Assembly: GCA_015067765.1 (NCBI GenBank)
Contig: SVLV01000002.1
Span: 1-64,000 of the forward strand
Direction: 5' to 3'
Length of the DNA: 64,000 nucleotides
Source of the DNA: Oscillospiraceae bacterium
GTDB taxonomy: Bacteria > Bacillota > Clostridia > Oscillospirales > Oscillospiraceae
Shown: piece after piece, positions 48,538 through 57,453 of the stretch
How positions within the stretch are numbered: the stretch's first letter is position 1
Layout: each line of letters begins with the position of its first letter
Position numbers and translations under genes: made by a program
The notes under the pieces: generated by a model
Seen by the model: only the letters and a program-made list of their open reading frames with translations
Databases searched by the model: none
Told to the model about the DNA's origin: nothing

Positions 48538-49389
48538 ATGAAAGTTACGGAACTGGCTTCGGCAAAGATCAATCTCACTTTGGACGTGGGTGCAAAGCGC
48601 GCCGACGGATATCACGAGATTAGCACGATTATGCAGACCATCGGCCTACAGGATACGCTGACTTTGGAGCGCGGCACGGGGGAGGGAATCCGGCTGCTCT
48701 GTGATGCGCCGGGGATTCCCTGCGACAGCACCAATCTGGTCTGGCGAGCGGCGGAGGTATTCTTCCGCGAGACCGGGATTGCCTGCGATGGTCTGACCAT
48801 TCAGCTGGAAAAGTGCATTCCCTCTCAGGCAGGTTTGGGCGGCGGCAGCAGTGATGCAGCAGCGACCCTGCGTGGTCTGCGGCAGCTGTACTGCCCGGAA
48901 TTGACCGACCGACAGCTGGAGGAGATGGGCGCTCAGGTGGGCAGTGATGTGCCCTTCTGTGTGCGCGGCGGCGCGATGCTTGCCTGCGGACGGGGAGAGA
49001 AGCTGCAGCCCCTGGCTCCGCTTCCGTCCTGCTGGGTGGTGGTGTGCAAGCCGGAGGCCTCCTGCTCTACCGGGCAGATGTATCAGAAACTGGATGAGAT
49101 GCAGTTCCGCCTGATGGTGGATACGGATGAGGTGATCCTCGGCCTGATTTGGCAGGATCTGGACCGCATCTGCACGCATGTGGGCAATCAGTTCTTTTAT
49201 GCGGTGCCAAGAGAGTGTGGTACCTTTGAGATCGAAAGCATCCTGATGAAGATGGGTGCAAAATGTGCCACCTTGAGCGGATCCGGCTCTGCGATATTTG
49301 GCATCTTTGCTGATGAGGCCGCTGCCCGACTGGCAGCAGAGGAACTGAAGAAGAGCTATCCGGATACTTTTTTGACCCAGCCTGTATAA
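48538..49389 (+). CDS. ispE: 4-diphosphocytidyl-2-C-methyl-D-erythritol kinase
   Basis: The 283-residue GHMP kinase has the IspE N terminus (ASAKINLTLDVGAKRADGYHE), the ATP loop PSQAGLGGGSSDAAA and the C-terminal LSGSGSAIFGIF. It phosphorylates the methylerythritol-pathway intermediate on the way to isoprenoids, so the organism uses the non-mevalonate route. Its terminator hosts the spoIIR promoter. Confidence 0.96.
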   Translation: MKVTELASAKINLTLDVGAKRADGYHEISTIMQTIGLQDTLTLERGTGEGIRLLCDAPGIPCDSTNLVWRAAEVFFRETGIACDGLTIQLEKCIPSQAGLGGGSSDAAATLRGLRQLYCPELTDRQLEEMGAQVGSDVPFCVRGGAMLACGRGEKLQPLAPLPSCWVVVCKPEASCSTGQMYQKLDEMQFRLMVDTDEVILGLIWQDLDRICTHVGNQFFYAVPRECGTFEIESILMKMGAKCATLSGSGSAIFGIFADEAAARLAAEELKKSYPDTFLTQPV

Positions 49390-49413
49390 AATTTTAAAAC
49401 ACCGTCCACAATG
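49384..49413 (+). promoter_or_regulatory. Candidate sigma-F promoter of spoIIR
   Basis: GTATA matches the sigma-F -35 (GYWTA) fully. After 15 nt, GTCCACAATG matches the -10 (GGNRANAHTR) at 8 of 10 positions. Transcription would begin near 49420, inside the loop of the ispE terminator. Confidence 0.5.
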
Positions 49414-49443
49414 CAGAAAATCTACATAGTGGACGGTGTTTTT
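49395..49443 (+). terminator. Terminator of ispE, overlapping the spoIIR start region
   Basis: A 13-bp stem (aaacaccgtccac / gtggacggtgttt) with a 19-nt loop and a T tail that ends at the spoIIR ATG. Confidence 0.85.
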
Positions 49444-50064
49444 ATGAGACGAGTAAAAGTGGAATTGGTTGAGATTGCTGTTTTGGTGGCGCTGGCATTC
49501 ACCTTGCTGTGGGGGACATGGTCTTTGCAAAGTCAGGACCGATTGGCCGGCCAGCTGATTCGCCTCCATGTGATCGCGCACTCCGATGCGCCCGCCGATC
49601 AGCAACTGAAGCTGCAGGTGCGGGATGCTGTACTGGAGGAGGCGCGGCAGACTCTGCAGCAAGCAGGGGATCGAGAGATAGCACAGGAGACCATCCGGCA
49701 GACCCTTTCCCAGCTGGAGAAGACTGCTGCAGAAGAGATCGCCGCCGCGGGATATGACTATCCGGTGTCCGTTCGGTTGGAGCAGACCGAATTTCCCCAT
49801 AAGGACTACGAGTCTTTCTCTTTACCCTCCGGGGAATATCTGGCCTTGCGTGTGGTGATCGGCGAAGGCGCAGGAGAGAACTGGTGGTGTGTGGTCTATC
49901 CGCCTCTGTGCATGACGGCGGCGACCGATATGGAAGAGACGGCCATTACCTGCGGAATGGATCGGGAGCAGGTGGAACTGATGAAGCAGAAGAATACCGG
50001 ATATGTGGTGAAGTTCCGCTCCCTGGAACTGTGGGAACAGCTGCGCCAGTGGTTGAGTAAGTAA
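49444..50064 (+). CDS. spoIIR: Stage II sporulation protein R
   Basis: The 206-residue protein has an N-terminal membrane segment and the SpoIIR signature LIRLHVIAHSDAPADQQLKLQVRD, written here in part: LHVIAHSD and LQVRDAVLEEA. WWCVVYPPLC is the C-terminal signature. SpoIIR is the forespore signal that triggers processing of pro-sigma-E. I use the ATG at 49444; an earlier ATG (49411) lies in the terminator loop and has no ribosome site. The ribosome site (GGACGG) lies in the right arm of the ispE terminator, so it is hidden in readthrough mRNA but free in a transcript that starts in the loop. Confidence 0.92.
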   Translation: MRRVKVELVEIAVLVALAFTLLWGTWSLQSQDRLAGQLIRLHVIAHSDAPADQQLKLQVRDAVLEEARQTLQQAGDREIAQETIRQTLSQLEKTAAEEIAAAGYDYPVSVRLEQTEFPHKDYESFSLPSGEYLALRVVIGEGAGENWWCVVYPPLCMTAATDMEETAITCGMDREQVELMKQKNTGYVVKFRSLELWEQLRQWLSK

Positions 50065-50077
50065 ATAGGAAGTCTAT

Positions 50078-50110
50078 GAGGCGGCGGGATTCTCCTGCCG
50101 CCTCTTCTTG
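50078..50110 (+). terminator. Terminator of spoIIR
   Basis: Stem gaggcggcggga / tcctgccgcctc followed by TTCTTG. Confidence 0.75.
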
Positions 50111-50136
50111 TGCTTTATGAGGAAATGTCGTATAAT
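50108..50136 (+). promoter_or_regulatory. Promoter of addBA
   Basis: TTGTGC, 17 bp, perfect TATAAT. Confidence 0.7.
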
Positions 50137-50174
50137 AGGGACATCGTAGAAGACTGGGTAAAGGAGGGCATACC

Positions 50175-53100
50175 ATGCTGTCCATCTGGGTGGGCCGTGC
50201 AGGCTCGGGAAAATCCAATAAGATCCTGCAGACAATTGCAGAGCGCAGAGCAGACCGGGATCAGGTTTTGATCGTACCGGAGCATACGACCCATCTTGCG
50301 GAGCTGGATCTGTGCCGGACCTGCGGCGCTACCGCCAGCCGCAATGCGGAGGTGCTGAGCTTCAGCAATCTCGCCACCCGCGTGCTGAGCCAGACCGGCG
50401 GTCTGACGGATGTGACGTTGGATAACGGCGGAAAACTGCTGACCATGCGCTTGGCGCTGCAGGAAGCGGACCAACTGAAGGTATATCACAAGCCCTCTCA
50501 GCGTGTGGCCTTTTTGAAGCAGCTGGTGGACCTGGCGGAGGAATTCCATGCCTATGAGGTCTCCCCGGAGCAGGTGTACGAGCGCGTTGCGGATGTGCCC
50601 GGTGCAGCAGGCGATAAACTGCGCTCTGTGGCGCAGATTTTGTCCATATATGACCGAAAACTTCATGGCGAGGGGCGGGATGCCCGTTCCCGTTTGGAGA
50701 AATTGCGGGATCATTTGGGCCAGTCCAGCTATTTGAAGGGAAAGGATGTCTATCTGGAGGGGTTCTCCTATTTCAACCAGTTGGAAGAGACCATTCTGAC
50801 AGAGATCCTGCGGCAGGCGAACCATGTGACGGTTTCGCTGCTGGGAGAGAAGAACAATAAGGACCTGTTCGTCAACGCCCTGCGTCAACGGGAGCGGCTT
50901 GTGCGTATGGCACGGGAAGTGGGCAGAGAGTGTGATGTGACCTATTTTACCGGCACAGACAGCTCCGCTTTAGGCCATCTGGAACGGTACTTCTTTGGCA
51001 CGGATGAGATTTGGCAGGAGGAAACCGATCAGATTGCCCTTTACGAGGCAGGAACTGCCCTGTCCGAGGCAGAATATGTGGCGGCTCAAATTCTGAAGCT
51101 GGTCCGCAGCGGGAAATATCGTTACCGTGACATTGTGGTCACCTCCCGCAATATGGCAGACTATGGACCGATTCTGGAAAGTGTGTTCCGGAAGGCGCAG
51201 ATCCCCGTCTATCAGGATGAGCGTCGGGATATTTTGGAAAAGCCGATCCTTACCATGCTGCTGGGCGCAGTGGATGCGGTGACCGGCGGATTTGAATACG
51301 AAGATGTGTTCCGCAGCCTGAAGACCGGTTTGGCCGGGATCACGGCAGAGGAGTGCGATCTGCTGGAAAACTATGTGATCCTTTGGGGGATCCGTGGCAC
51401 CATGTGGGTGCGGGACAAGGATTGGATCGCCAATCCCGATGGATATGGCGTGGATCTCAATGACTCCCGCAAGGAGAAACTGGCGGAGATCAACCGCATT
51501 CGACACAAGGTGACAGAGCGATTCTCTGAGCTGCACGACGGGCTAAAGAACAGTGATACAGCGCGGGAGAAAGCAGAAATCCTTTACAGATTTGCGGAGC
51601 GTGCCGGTGTGCCGGAGACCCTTTACGAACAGGCGAAAGAGCTGATGGGCCGTGGTATGGTGCAGCAGGCGGATGAGACCAGACAGCTGTGGGAGATTTT
51701 CTGCAATGTATTGGACCAGTTTGTGGAGATTTTGGGTGACCGGTCGATTGATGGTGTGGAATTTGCCAAGCTGCTGCGATTGGTACTGACCCAGTACAGT
51801 GTGGGTACAATCCCGGCCACCCTGGATCAGGTGCGGGTCAGCGAGATCACCCGCAATGACCGCCATCAGGTCAAGTGTCTCTTCCTGTTGGGAGCAAATG
51901 ATCATGTACTGCCTATGATGGAGAACCGGGCGGGTATTCTGGACGAGGCGGACCGGGAGTTGCTCTTCCAGAAGGAGATCCGTCTGTCCAATGCGACTTT
52001 TGACCGGCTGGATGATGAACTGCAGAATATTTATGCCGCACTGGCACAGCCCACTGACTACTTGCATATCAGCTATCCGGTAGGCGATCAGAGCGGCAGT
52101 GTGCTGCGTCCCTCCTTTGTGGTGGAACGCATTGCCCGTCTGTTCCCACAGGTGATACGTGGACGGGAGACGGGAGAACATGTGGGCCAGATCCGGCAAC
52201 TGGCACTGGAAGCGGCAGGTGAGTGTCCGGGCGGTGCCTTGTGGCAATATTTTTCCGGTCAGCAGGAGCAGAATGTCCTGCAGACCATGGAAAAGGCCCG
52301 GAAGATGCGGCGGGGGAAACTTTCGCCGTCGGCCGTCCGCGCCCTTTATGGGGAGAAGATCCATATGTCGGCCTCCCGGATGAACCAGCTGAAAAGCTGC
52401 CACTTTGCCTATTTCATGCAGTACGGTCTGCGGGCGAAGGAGAGAAAACCGGCGGGCTTTGAAGCTCCGGAGATCGGTACCTTCATCCATTATCTGCTGG
52501 AAAATGTGACCCGAGATGTGGAGGCGCGGGGCGGATATGGCGCGGTAGAGAGGGAGACACTGCGTAAGCTGGTGGATCACTATGTGAAGCGCTATGCGGA
52601 GGAGGAAATTGACGGATACGGGGAGAAGAGTGCTCGGTTCCGCTACCTGTTCTCCCGTCTGCGCAATACGGCATTCCGCATCGTAGAGAATATTGCCGGC
52701 GAATTGGCTGAGTCGGACTTTAAGCCCATCGCATTTGAGCTGGGTTTTGGCGGGCGGGAGGAGCTTCCTGCCATTACGATCCATGAAGAGGACACGGTTT
52801 TGTCTGTCAACGGCAAGGTGGACCGTGTGGACGGCTGGCTGAAAGACGGGAAACTCTATCTGCGTGTGGTGGATTATAAGACCGGAAAGAAGGCCTTTGA
52901 CTTGACGGAACTGCGCTATGGCCTTGGGATTCAGATGCTTTTGTATCTGTTTGCCCTGAGCCGGGAGGGCGAGTCCTATTTCGGTTATCCGGTGGAGCCC
53001 GCCGGTGTGCTGTATATGCCGGCCCGCAATGTGCTGCTGCGGGCAGACCGCGGCACCACGCAGGAGCAGCTGCAGAATATGCTTCGGCGTGAGATGCAGC

Positions 53101-53489
53101 GCAGCGGCATGGTACTGGCAGACCCGGAGGTGCTGCGGGCTATGGAGCACAGTGCACTGGAAGCGCCCTGTTATTTGCCCATGAAAGTGAATAAATCCGG
53201 CGGGATCACAGGCAGCCTCGCCTCCGCAGCGCAGCTGGGCATGCTGGGAAAATATGTGGAGAAACTGCTGCATGAGATCGCGGGAGAGATCCGGCAGGGA
53301 AATATCAATGCAGATCCCTGCAGTCGGAATCTGCAGCAGAGCGTCTGTGACTACTGTGATTTTGCCTCCGCCTGCTATTTCCAGGATCATCGTGGTGATG
53401 ATCGCATGAGAGTATTGAGAAAAGTGGAGCAGGAGCAGTTCTGGGACTTCATCAAGGATCAGGTTGGAGAGGAGGGACACCATGAGTAA
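50175..53489 (+). CDS. addB: ATP-dependent helicase-nuclease AddB
   Basis: The 1104-residue protein is AddB, the Chi-recognition and nuclease partner of AddA in double-strand-break repair. A Walker A loop lies at residues 7-14 (GRAGSGKS). The C-terminal RecB-like nuclease has GKVDRVDGW and VVDYKTGKKAF. A terminal Fe-S cluster is indicated by CSRNLQQSVCDYCDFASACYF, shown here only as four spaced Cys. AddA overlaps by 8 nt. Confidence 0.95.
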   Translation: MLSIWVGRAGSGKSNKILQTIAERRADRDQVLIVPEHTTHLAELDLCRTCGATASRNAEVLSFSNLATRVLSQTGGLTDVTLDNGGKLLTMRLALQEADQLKVYHKPSQRVAFLKQLVDLAEEFHAYEVSPEQVYERVADVPGAAGDKLRSVAQILSIYDRKLHGEGRDARSRLEKLRDHLGQSSYLKGKDVYLEGFSYFNQLEETILTEILRQANHVTVSLLGEKNNKDLFVNALRQRERLVRMAREVGRECDVTYFTGTDSSALGHLERYFFGTDEIWQEETDQIALYEAGTALSEAEYVAAQILKLVRSGKYRYRDIVVTSRNMADYGPILESVFRKAQIPVYQDERRDILEKPILTMLLGAVDAVTGGFEYEDVFRSLKTGLAGITAEECDLLENYVILWGIRGTMWVRDKDWIANPDGYGVDLNDSRKEKLAEINRIRHKVTERFSELHDGLKNSDTAREKAEILYRFAERAGVPETLYEQAKELMGRGMVQQADETRQLWEIFCNVLDQFVEILGDRSIDGVEFAKLLRLVLTQYSVGTIPATLDQVRVSEITRNDRHQVKCLFLLGANDHVLPMMENRAGILDEADRELLFQKEIRLSNATFDRLDDELQNIYAALAQPTDYLHISYPVGDQSGSVLRPSFVVERIARLFPQVIRGRETGEHVGQIRQLALEAAGECPGGALWQYFSGQQEQNVLQTMEKARKMRRGKLSPSAVRALYGEKIHMSASRMNQLKSCHFAYFMQYGLRAKERKPAGFEAPEIGTFIHYLLENVTRDVEARGGYGAVERETLRKLVDHYVKRYAEEEIDGYGEKSARFRYLFSRLRNTAFRIVENIAGELAESDFKPIAFELGFGGREELPAITIHEEDTVLSVNGKVDRVDGWLKDGKLYLRVVDYKTGKKAFDLTELRYGLGIQMLLYLFALSREGESYFGYPVEPAGVLYMPARNVLLRADRGTTQEQLQNMLRREMQRSGMVLADPEVLRAMEHSALEAPCYLPMKVNKSGGITGSLASAAQLGMLGKYVEKLLHEIAGEIRQGNINADPCSRNLQQSVCDYCDFASACYFQDHRGDDRMRVLRKVEQEQFWDFIKDQVGEEGHHE

Positions 53490-56400
53490 GCTTCAGCTGA
53501 CCGAAGAGCAGCAGGCAGCGGTTTTCAACCGTGGCGGAAGTCTGCTGGTGTCCGCCGCAGCCGGTTCCGGAAAGACCAAAGTGCTCGTGGAGCGCCTGTT
53601 TTCCTATATGGAGCAGGAGCGCTGCCATGTGGATGATTTTCTGATCATCACCTATACCCGTGCCGCGGCAGCGGAACTGCGGGGAAGAATTGCGGCGGAA
53701 TTGTCTGCCCGTGTGGCGGAGGAACCGGAAAACAGCCATTTGCGCAAGCAGCTGTTCCGTGTCTATCAGGCGGAGATCAAGACAGTAGATGCCTTCTGTG
53801 GAGGCCTTCTGCGGGAGAATATTCATCTGCTGTTTGATGAACGGGCGGAATTCAGTCTGACCCCGGATTTCCGTGTGCTGGATGAGCAGGAGGCACTGCT
53901 TCTGCGGCAGCGCGTACTGGACAGGACGCTGGAGACCTTCTATACCCGCATGGAGGAGGAAGAGGATCGGCAGGCAGAACTGTTGGCAGAGACATTGGGT
54001 GCTGGCCGGGATGACCGGGCGCTGGCCGCCCTGGTGCTGGATTTGCACCAGAAGATTCAGAGCCATCCCTATCCGCTGCAGTGGTTGGATCAGGTGGCCG
54101 GAAGCTGGGAAAATCTGCCGCTGAAACTGTCTGATTCCGTATATGGACGCGCTGTGATGGCCGATACTGTGCGCAAGGCGGAGTTTTGGGCGGACTGCCT
54201 GGAACGTACCGTGAGGGAGATGGAGGGCTATCCGGAGCTGCTGCAGGCCTATGGTGACCGATTCCTGGAGACGGCCGGCCAGCTGCGTCAGTATCGGGAT
54301 GCCTCACGGATCGGCTGGGAGACTATGGGAACAGTGCGTCCCACTTTCCGCCGCATGGGTGCCGTGCGGGGCGATGACAGCCGGAAGGAGCAGGCCCGGC
54401 GCGTTCTGGAGCGCTGCAAGGCAGCGCTGAAGAAGATCAATGCCATCTACGATGTGTCGGAAGGGGAGCATCTGGAGGATCTGTATGCCATGGCACCGGC
54501 CATGCTGGCCCTGATCCAGCTGACAAAGGATTTCACAGAGGCTTATCAGAAAGAGAAACTGCGCCGCAATGTGGTGGATTTTTCCGATCAGGAGCACTAT
54601 GCCATTGAGATCCTGATGGATGGGGCGGGAAACCCCACGGAACTCGCCGAACAGGTCGCCTCCCGGTATCGTGAGGTGATGGTGGATGAGTATCAGGACA
54701 GCAACGAGGTGCAAAACTGCATTTTCCGGGCAGTCTCCCATGGAGAAAAGAATCTGTTCGCGGTGGGCGATGTGAAGCAGAGCATCTATCGCTTCCGTTT
54801 GGCAGATCCCACGATTTTCCTGGAGAAGTATCTCAGCTACTGCGATTATGATACCGCGCAGGAGGATCAGCCCCGCCGGGTGCTGCTGAGCCGGAATTTC
54901 CGTTCCCGCAGCCAGATCCTGTCGGCAGCGAACTTTATCTTCACCAATATCATGTCTCAGGAGATGGGTGAAATGGTATATGGTGAAGAGGAGCAGCTGA
55001 ATTTCGGTGCGACCTATTATCTGCCCCGCAAGGATGTGGATGCGGAGCTGCATCTGATCAGTGTGGAGGATACCGAGGAGGAGAGTTTTGACCGCCTGCA
55101 GGTGGAGGCTCGCTTTGTTGCAGGTCAGATCCGGAAGCTATTGGATCAGAACTACCCGGTGCAGGAGGCAGATGGCACCATGCGGCCCGTCCGGCCGGAG
55201 GATATCGTCATACTGATGCGCGCGCCCCGCAGCCGTCTGGCGGCATTTACCGCGGCGCTGCAGCGGGAAAATATCCCCTGCAGCAGCCGGGAGGAGGACG
55301 CTTTCTTTGATACCATGGAGATCGCGGTGATCTTCTCCTTCCTGCAGATCATTGATAATCCGCGGCAGGATGTGCCGCTGATCGCGGTGCTGCGATCGCC
55401 TCTGTTTGCCTTTACGCCGGACCGGCTGGCACAGATCCGCGCTGCCCGTACGGACAGTGATTTCTATGATGCGCTCTGCAGCACAGAGGGGGAGGATATC
55501 ACCCATTTCCGGGAAGTACTGCAGAATTTGCGGGAGGCATCCCGCGAGATGCCGGCTGCAGAGCTGATTTGGGAACTGTACCAGCAGTGTCATGTGCTGG
55601 GGATTTTTGGTGCCATGGAGGATGGGGCGCAGCGCAAGGAGCATCTGATGGCCCTGTATACCTATGCGGCCAACTGGAGCGGTGAGCCGGGAATCTTCGG
55701 ACTGGTCACCCATCTGCGGAACCTGCTGGAGAACGACCGGCAGCCTGCGATGGCCTCTGCACAGGTTGGCGGCGGTGTTCAGATTATGAGCATTCATAAG
55801 TCGAAGGGTCTGGAATTCCCTGTGGTGATCCTTGCAGATCTTCAGAAGAGCTTCAATAGTCAGGATATGGTTCCGCCGGTATTGGTACACCCCAAGATGG
55901 GACTGGGTACAGAGCGTGTGGATCTGGAGAGACAGATCCGTTATAACAGCATCAGTAAGACCGCTATTTCCATGGAACTGGAACGGGAGGCCAAGGCGGA
56001 GGAGATGCGTATCCTCTATGTGGCCATGACCCGCGCCAGAGAAAAGTTGATTGCGGTGAACTGCATGAGCCATGCCAGAAAGCATGTGCAGGATCTGGCG
56101 GCCATTACGGACCTGCCGGTCCCGCCTGAGGCAGTGAGCAGCTCCCGCTGCCTGGGTGACTGGCTGCTGCTTCCGTTGCTATGTACCGATGAAGCGGCGC
56201 AGATCCGCATGTGGGCCGATTTGGAATATGCAGAACCGGAAGCTGCCCCGGGCTGGAAACTCCGCCTTTGGACTAACCCCACCGGTCAGGAAGAGAAGTC
56301 GCATGAGGCTGGACAGGTAAAACGGGAAGAGTCCTCTGCGAGCCGGGAGATCCCCTTTGATCCGCAGCAGCTGGAATATGTCTATCCCTATGGACAGGCC

Positions 56401-57045
56401 AGCAGCGCGCCCTCAAAACTGACGGCGACACAGCTGAAGGGAAGGGCACTGGATCAGGAACTGGAAGAACACAAGGTAGATTTCCGGGATCAGCCCTTCG
56501 AAAAGCCGAAATTTTTGCAGAAGGATCGTGCATTGGATGCGGCCCAGCGGGGTACCGCCATGCATCTGGTGATGCAGTATTTGCCCTTTGATACAGAACC
56601 CACACAAGAGGCATTGCAGGAAGTAGTCGCCGGACTTGTCGGCCGTCATCTGTTGACGGGGCAGCAGGCAGAATGTGTGGACTGCGGGAAATTGGCAGCA
56701 TTTCTGATATCACCGCTGGCACAGCGTCTGCGGAATGCAGCTCGTGTGCTGCGGGAATATCGGTTTGCACTGTTGCTGGATGCAGAAAAGTATCTGCCGC
56801 AGATCCGGGGAGAGCAGATGCTTCTGCAGGGTGTGGTGGACTGCTGCTTTGAAACGGAACAGGGTCTGGTCATTGTGGACTTTAAGACAGACCGCATTGC
56901 TCCCCATCAGGTGCAGGAGCGGGCGGAGCATTATCGTCCGCAGCTGGAGGCCTACAGCGATGCGCTGAGCCGTGTTCTGGAGAAGCCGGTGGCAGAGAAG
57001 ATTTTGTATTTCTTCGCCACAGGACAAGAAATTTCTTTGGAATAA
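53482..57045 (+). CDS. addA: ATP-dependent helicase-nuclease AddA
   Basis: The 1187-residue protein is a UvrD/Rep-type helicase with a C-terminal nuclease. Walker A SAAAGSGKT is at 24-32, motif II VDEYQDSN, motif III GDVKQSIYRFR, HKSKGLEFPVV and motif VI YVAMTRAREKL. The nuclease motif is GLVIVDFKTD near residue 1140. The ATG at 53482 follows GAGGAGGGAC, and its reading frame overlaps the end of addB by 8 nt (ATGAGTAA), so the subunits are translationally coupled. Confidence 0.96.
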   Translation: MSKLQLTEEQQAAVFNRGGSLLVSAAAGSGKTKVLVERLFSYMEQERCHVDDFLIITYTRAAAAELRGRIAAELSARVAEEPENSHLRKQLFRVYQAEIKTVDAFCGGLLRENIHLLFDERAEFSLTPDFRVLDEQEALLLRQRVLDRTLETFYTRMEEEEDRQAELLAETLGAGRDDRALAALVLDLHQKIQSHPYPLQWLDQVAGSWENLPLKLSDSVYGRAVMADTVRKAEFWADCLERTVREMEGYPELLQAYGDRFLETAGQLRQYRDASRIGWETMGTVRPTFRRMGAVRGDDSRKEQARRVLERCKAALKKINAIYDVSEGEHLEDLYAMAPAMLALIQLTKDFTEAYQKEKLRRNVVDFSDQEHYAIEILMDGAGNPTELAEQVASRYREVMVDEYQDSNEVQNCIFRAVSHGEKNLFAVGDVKQSIYRFRLADPTIFLEKYLSYCDYDTAQEDQPRRVLLSRNFRSRSQILSAANFIFTNIMSQEMGEMVYGEEEQLNFGATYYLPRKDVDAELHLISVEDTEEESFDRLQVEARFVAGQIRKLLDQNYPVQEADGTMRPVRPEDIVILMRAPRSRLAAFTAALQRENIPCSSREEDAFFDTMEIAVIFSFLQIIDNPRQDVPLIAVLRSPLFAFTPDRLAQIRAARTDSDFYDALCSTEGEDITHFREVLQNLREASREMPAAELIWELYQQCHVLGIFGAMEDGAQRKEHLMALYTYAANWSGEPGIFGLVTHLRNLLENDRQPAMASAQVGGGVQIMSIHKSKGLEFPVVILADLQKSFNSQDMVPPVLVHPKMGLGTERVDLERQIRYNSISKTAISMELEREAKAEEMRILYVAMTRAREKLIAVNCMSHARKHVQDLAAITDLPVPPEAVSSSRCLGDWLLLPLLCTDEAAQIRMWADLEYAEPEAAPGWKLRLWTNPTGQEEKSHEAGQVKREESSASREIPFDPQQLEYVYPYGQASSAPSKLTATQLKGRALDQELEEHKVDFRDQPFEKPKFLQKDRALDAAQRGTAMHLVMQYLPFDTEPTQEALQEVVAGLVGRHLLTGQQAECVDCGKLAAFLISPLAQRLRNAARVLREYRFALLLDAEKYLPQIRGEQMLLQGVVDCCFETEQGLVIVDFKTDRIAPHQVQERAEHYRPQLEAYSDALSRVLEKPVAEKILYFFATGQEISLE

Positions 57046-57058
57046 ACAGAAAAAGTGC

Positions 57059-57087
57059 TTGCAATTCTCTGTAAAATGTTGTATTAT
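57059..57087 (+). promoter_or_regulatory. Promoter of rpmE
   Basis: TTGCAA, 17 bp, TATTAT. Confidence 0.75.
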
Positions 57088-57140
57088 AACATAGCCTTTG
57101 TGAAAAGGACTCATGCACCAGAAAGGGGTGAACAAGAGCA

Positions 57141-57344
57141 ATGAAGGAAGGAATCCATCCCAATTATCAGCAGACTACTATTAGATGCGCCTGCGGTAAT
57201 GTAATTGAGACAGGTTCTACGAAGAAGGATATTCGCGTAGAAGTCTGCTCTAAGTGTCACCCCTTCTTCACCGGCAAGCAGAAGCTGGTGGATACCGGCG
57301 GTCGTGTCGCCAAGTTCAACAAGCGCTTTGGTCTGGACAAGTAA
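57141..57344 (+). CDS. rpmE: 50S ribosomal protein L31, zinc-binding form
   Basis: The 67-residue protein is L31 with the four zinc ligands in CACG and CSKCHPF, so it is the C+ form. These paralogues are used when zinc is ample. The start has AAAGGGG about 12 nt upstream. It is a single-gene unit with its own promoter and terminator. Confidence 0.97.
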   Translation: MKEGIHPNYQQTTIRCACGNVIETGSTKKDIRVEVCSKCHPFFTGKQKLVDTGGRVAKFNKRFGLDK

Positions 57345-57357
57345 AGACACTTTTTTA

Positions 57358-57390
57358 CAAAACCCGTATCTTTGGATACGGGTTTTGTTT
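57358..57390 (+). terminator. Terminator of rpmE
   Basis: A 12-bp stem (aaaacccgtatc / gatacgggtttt) with a short loop and T tail, directly before the hflX promoter. Confidence 0.88.
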
Positions 57391-57417
57391 TACTTTTGCC
57401 GGAAGATAGGATATACT
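57389..57417 (+). promoter_or_regulatory. Promoter of hflX-yigZ
   Basis: TTTACT, 17 bp, TATACT. Confidence 0.6.
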
Positions 57418-57453
57418 GTGGAGGAACAGTAATCTAAATGGTTCGAGGTGTGT

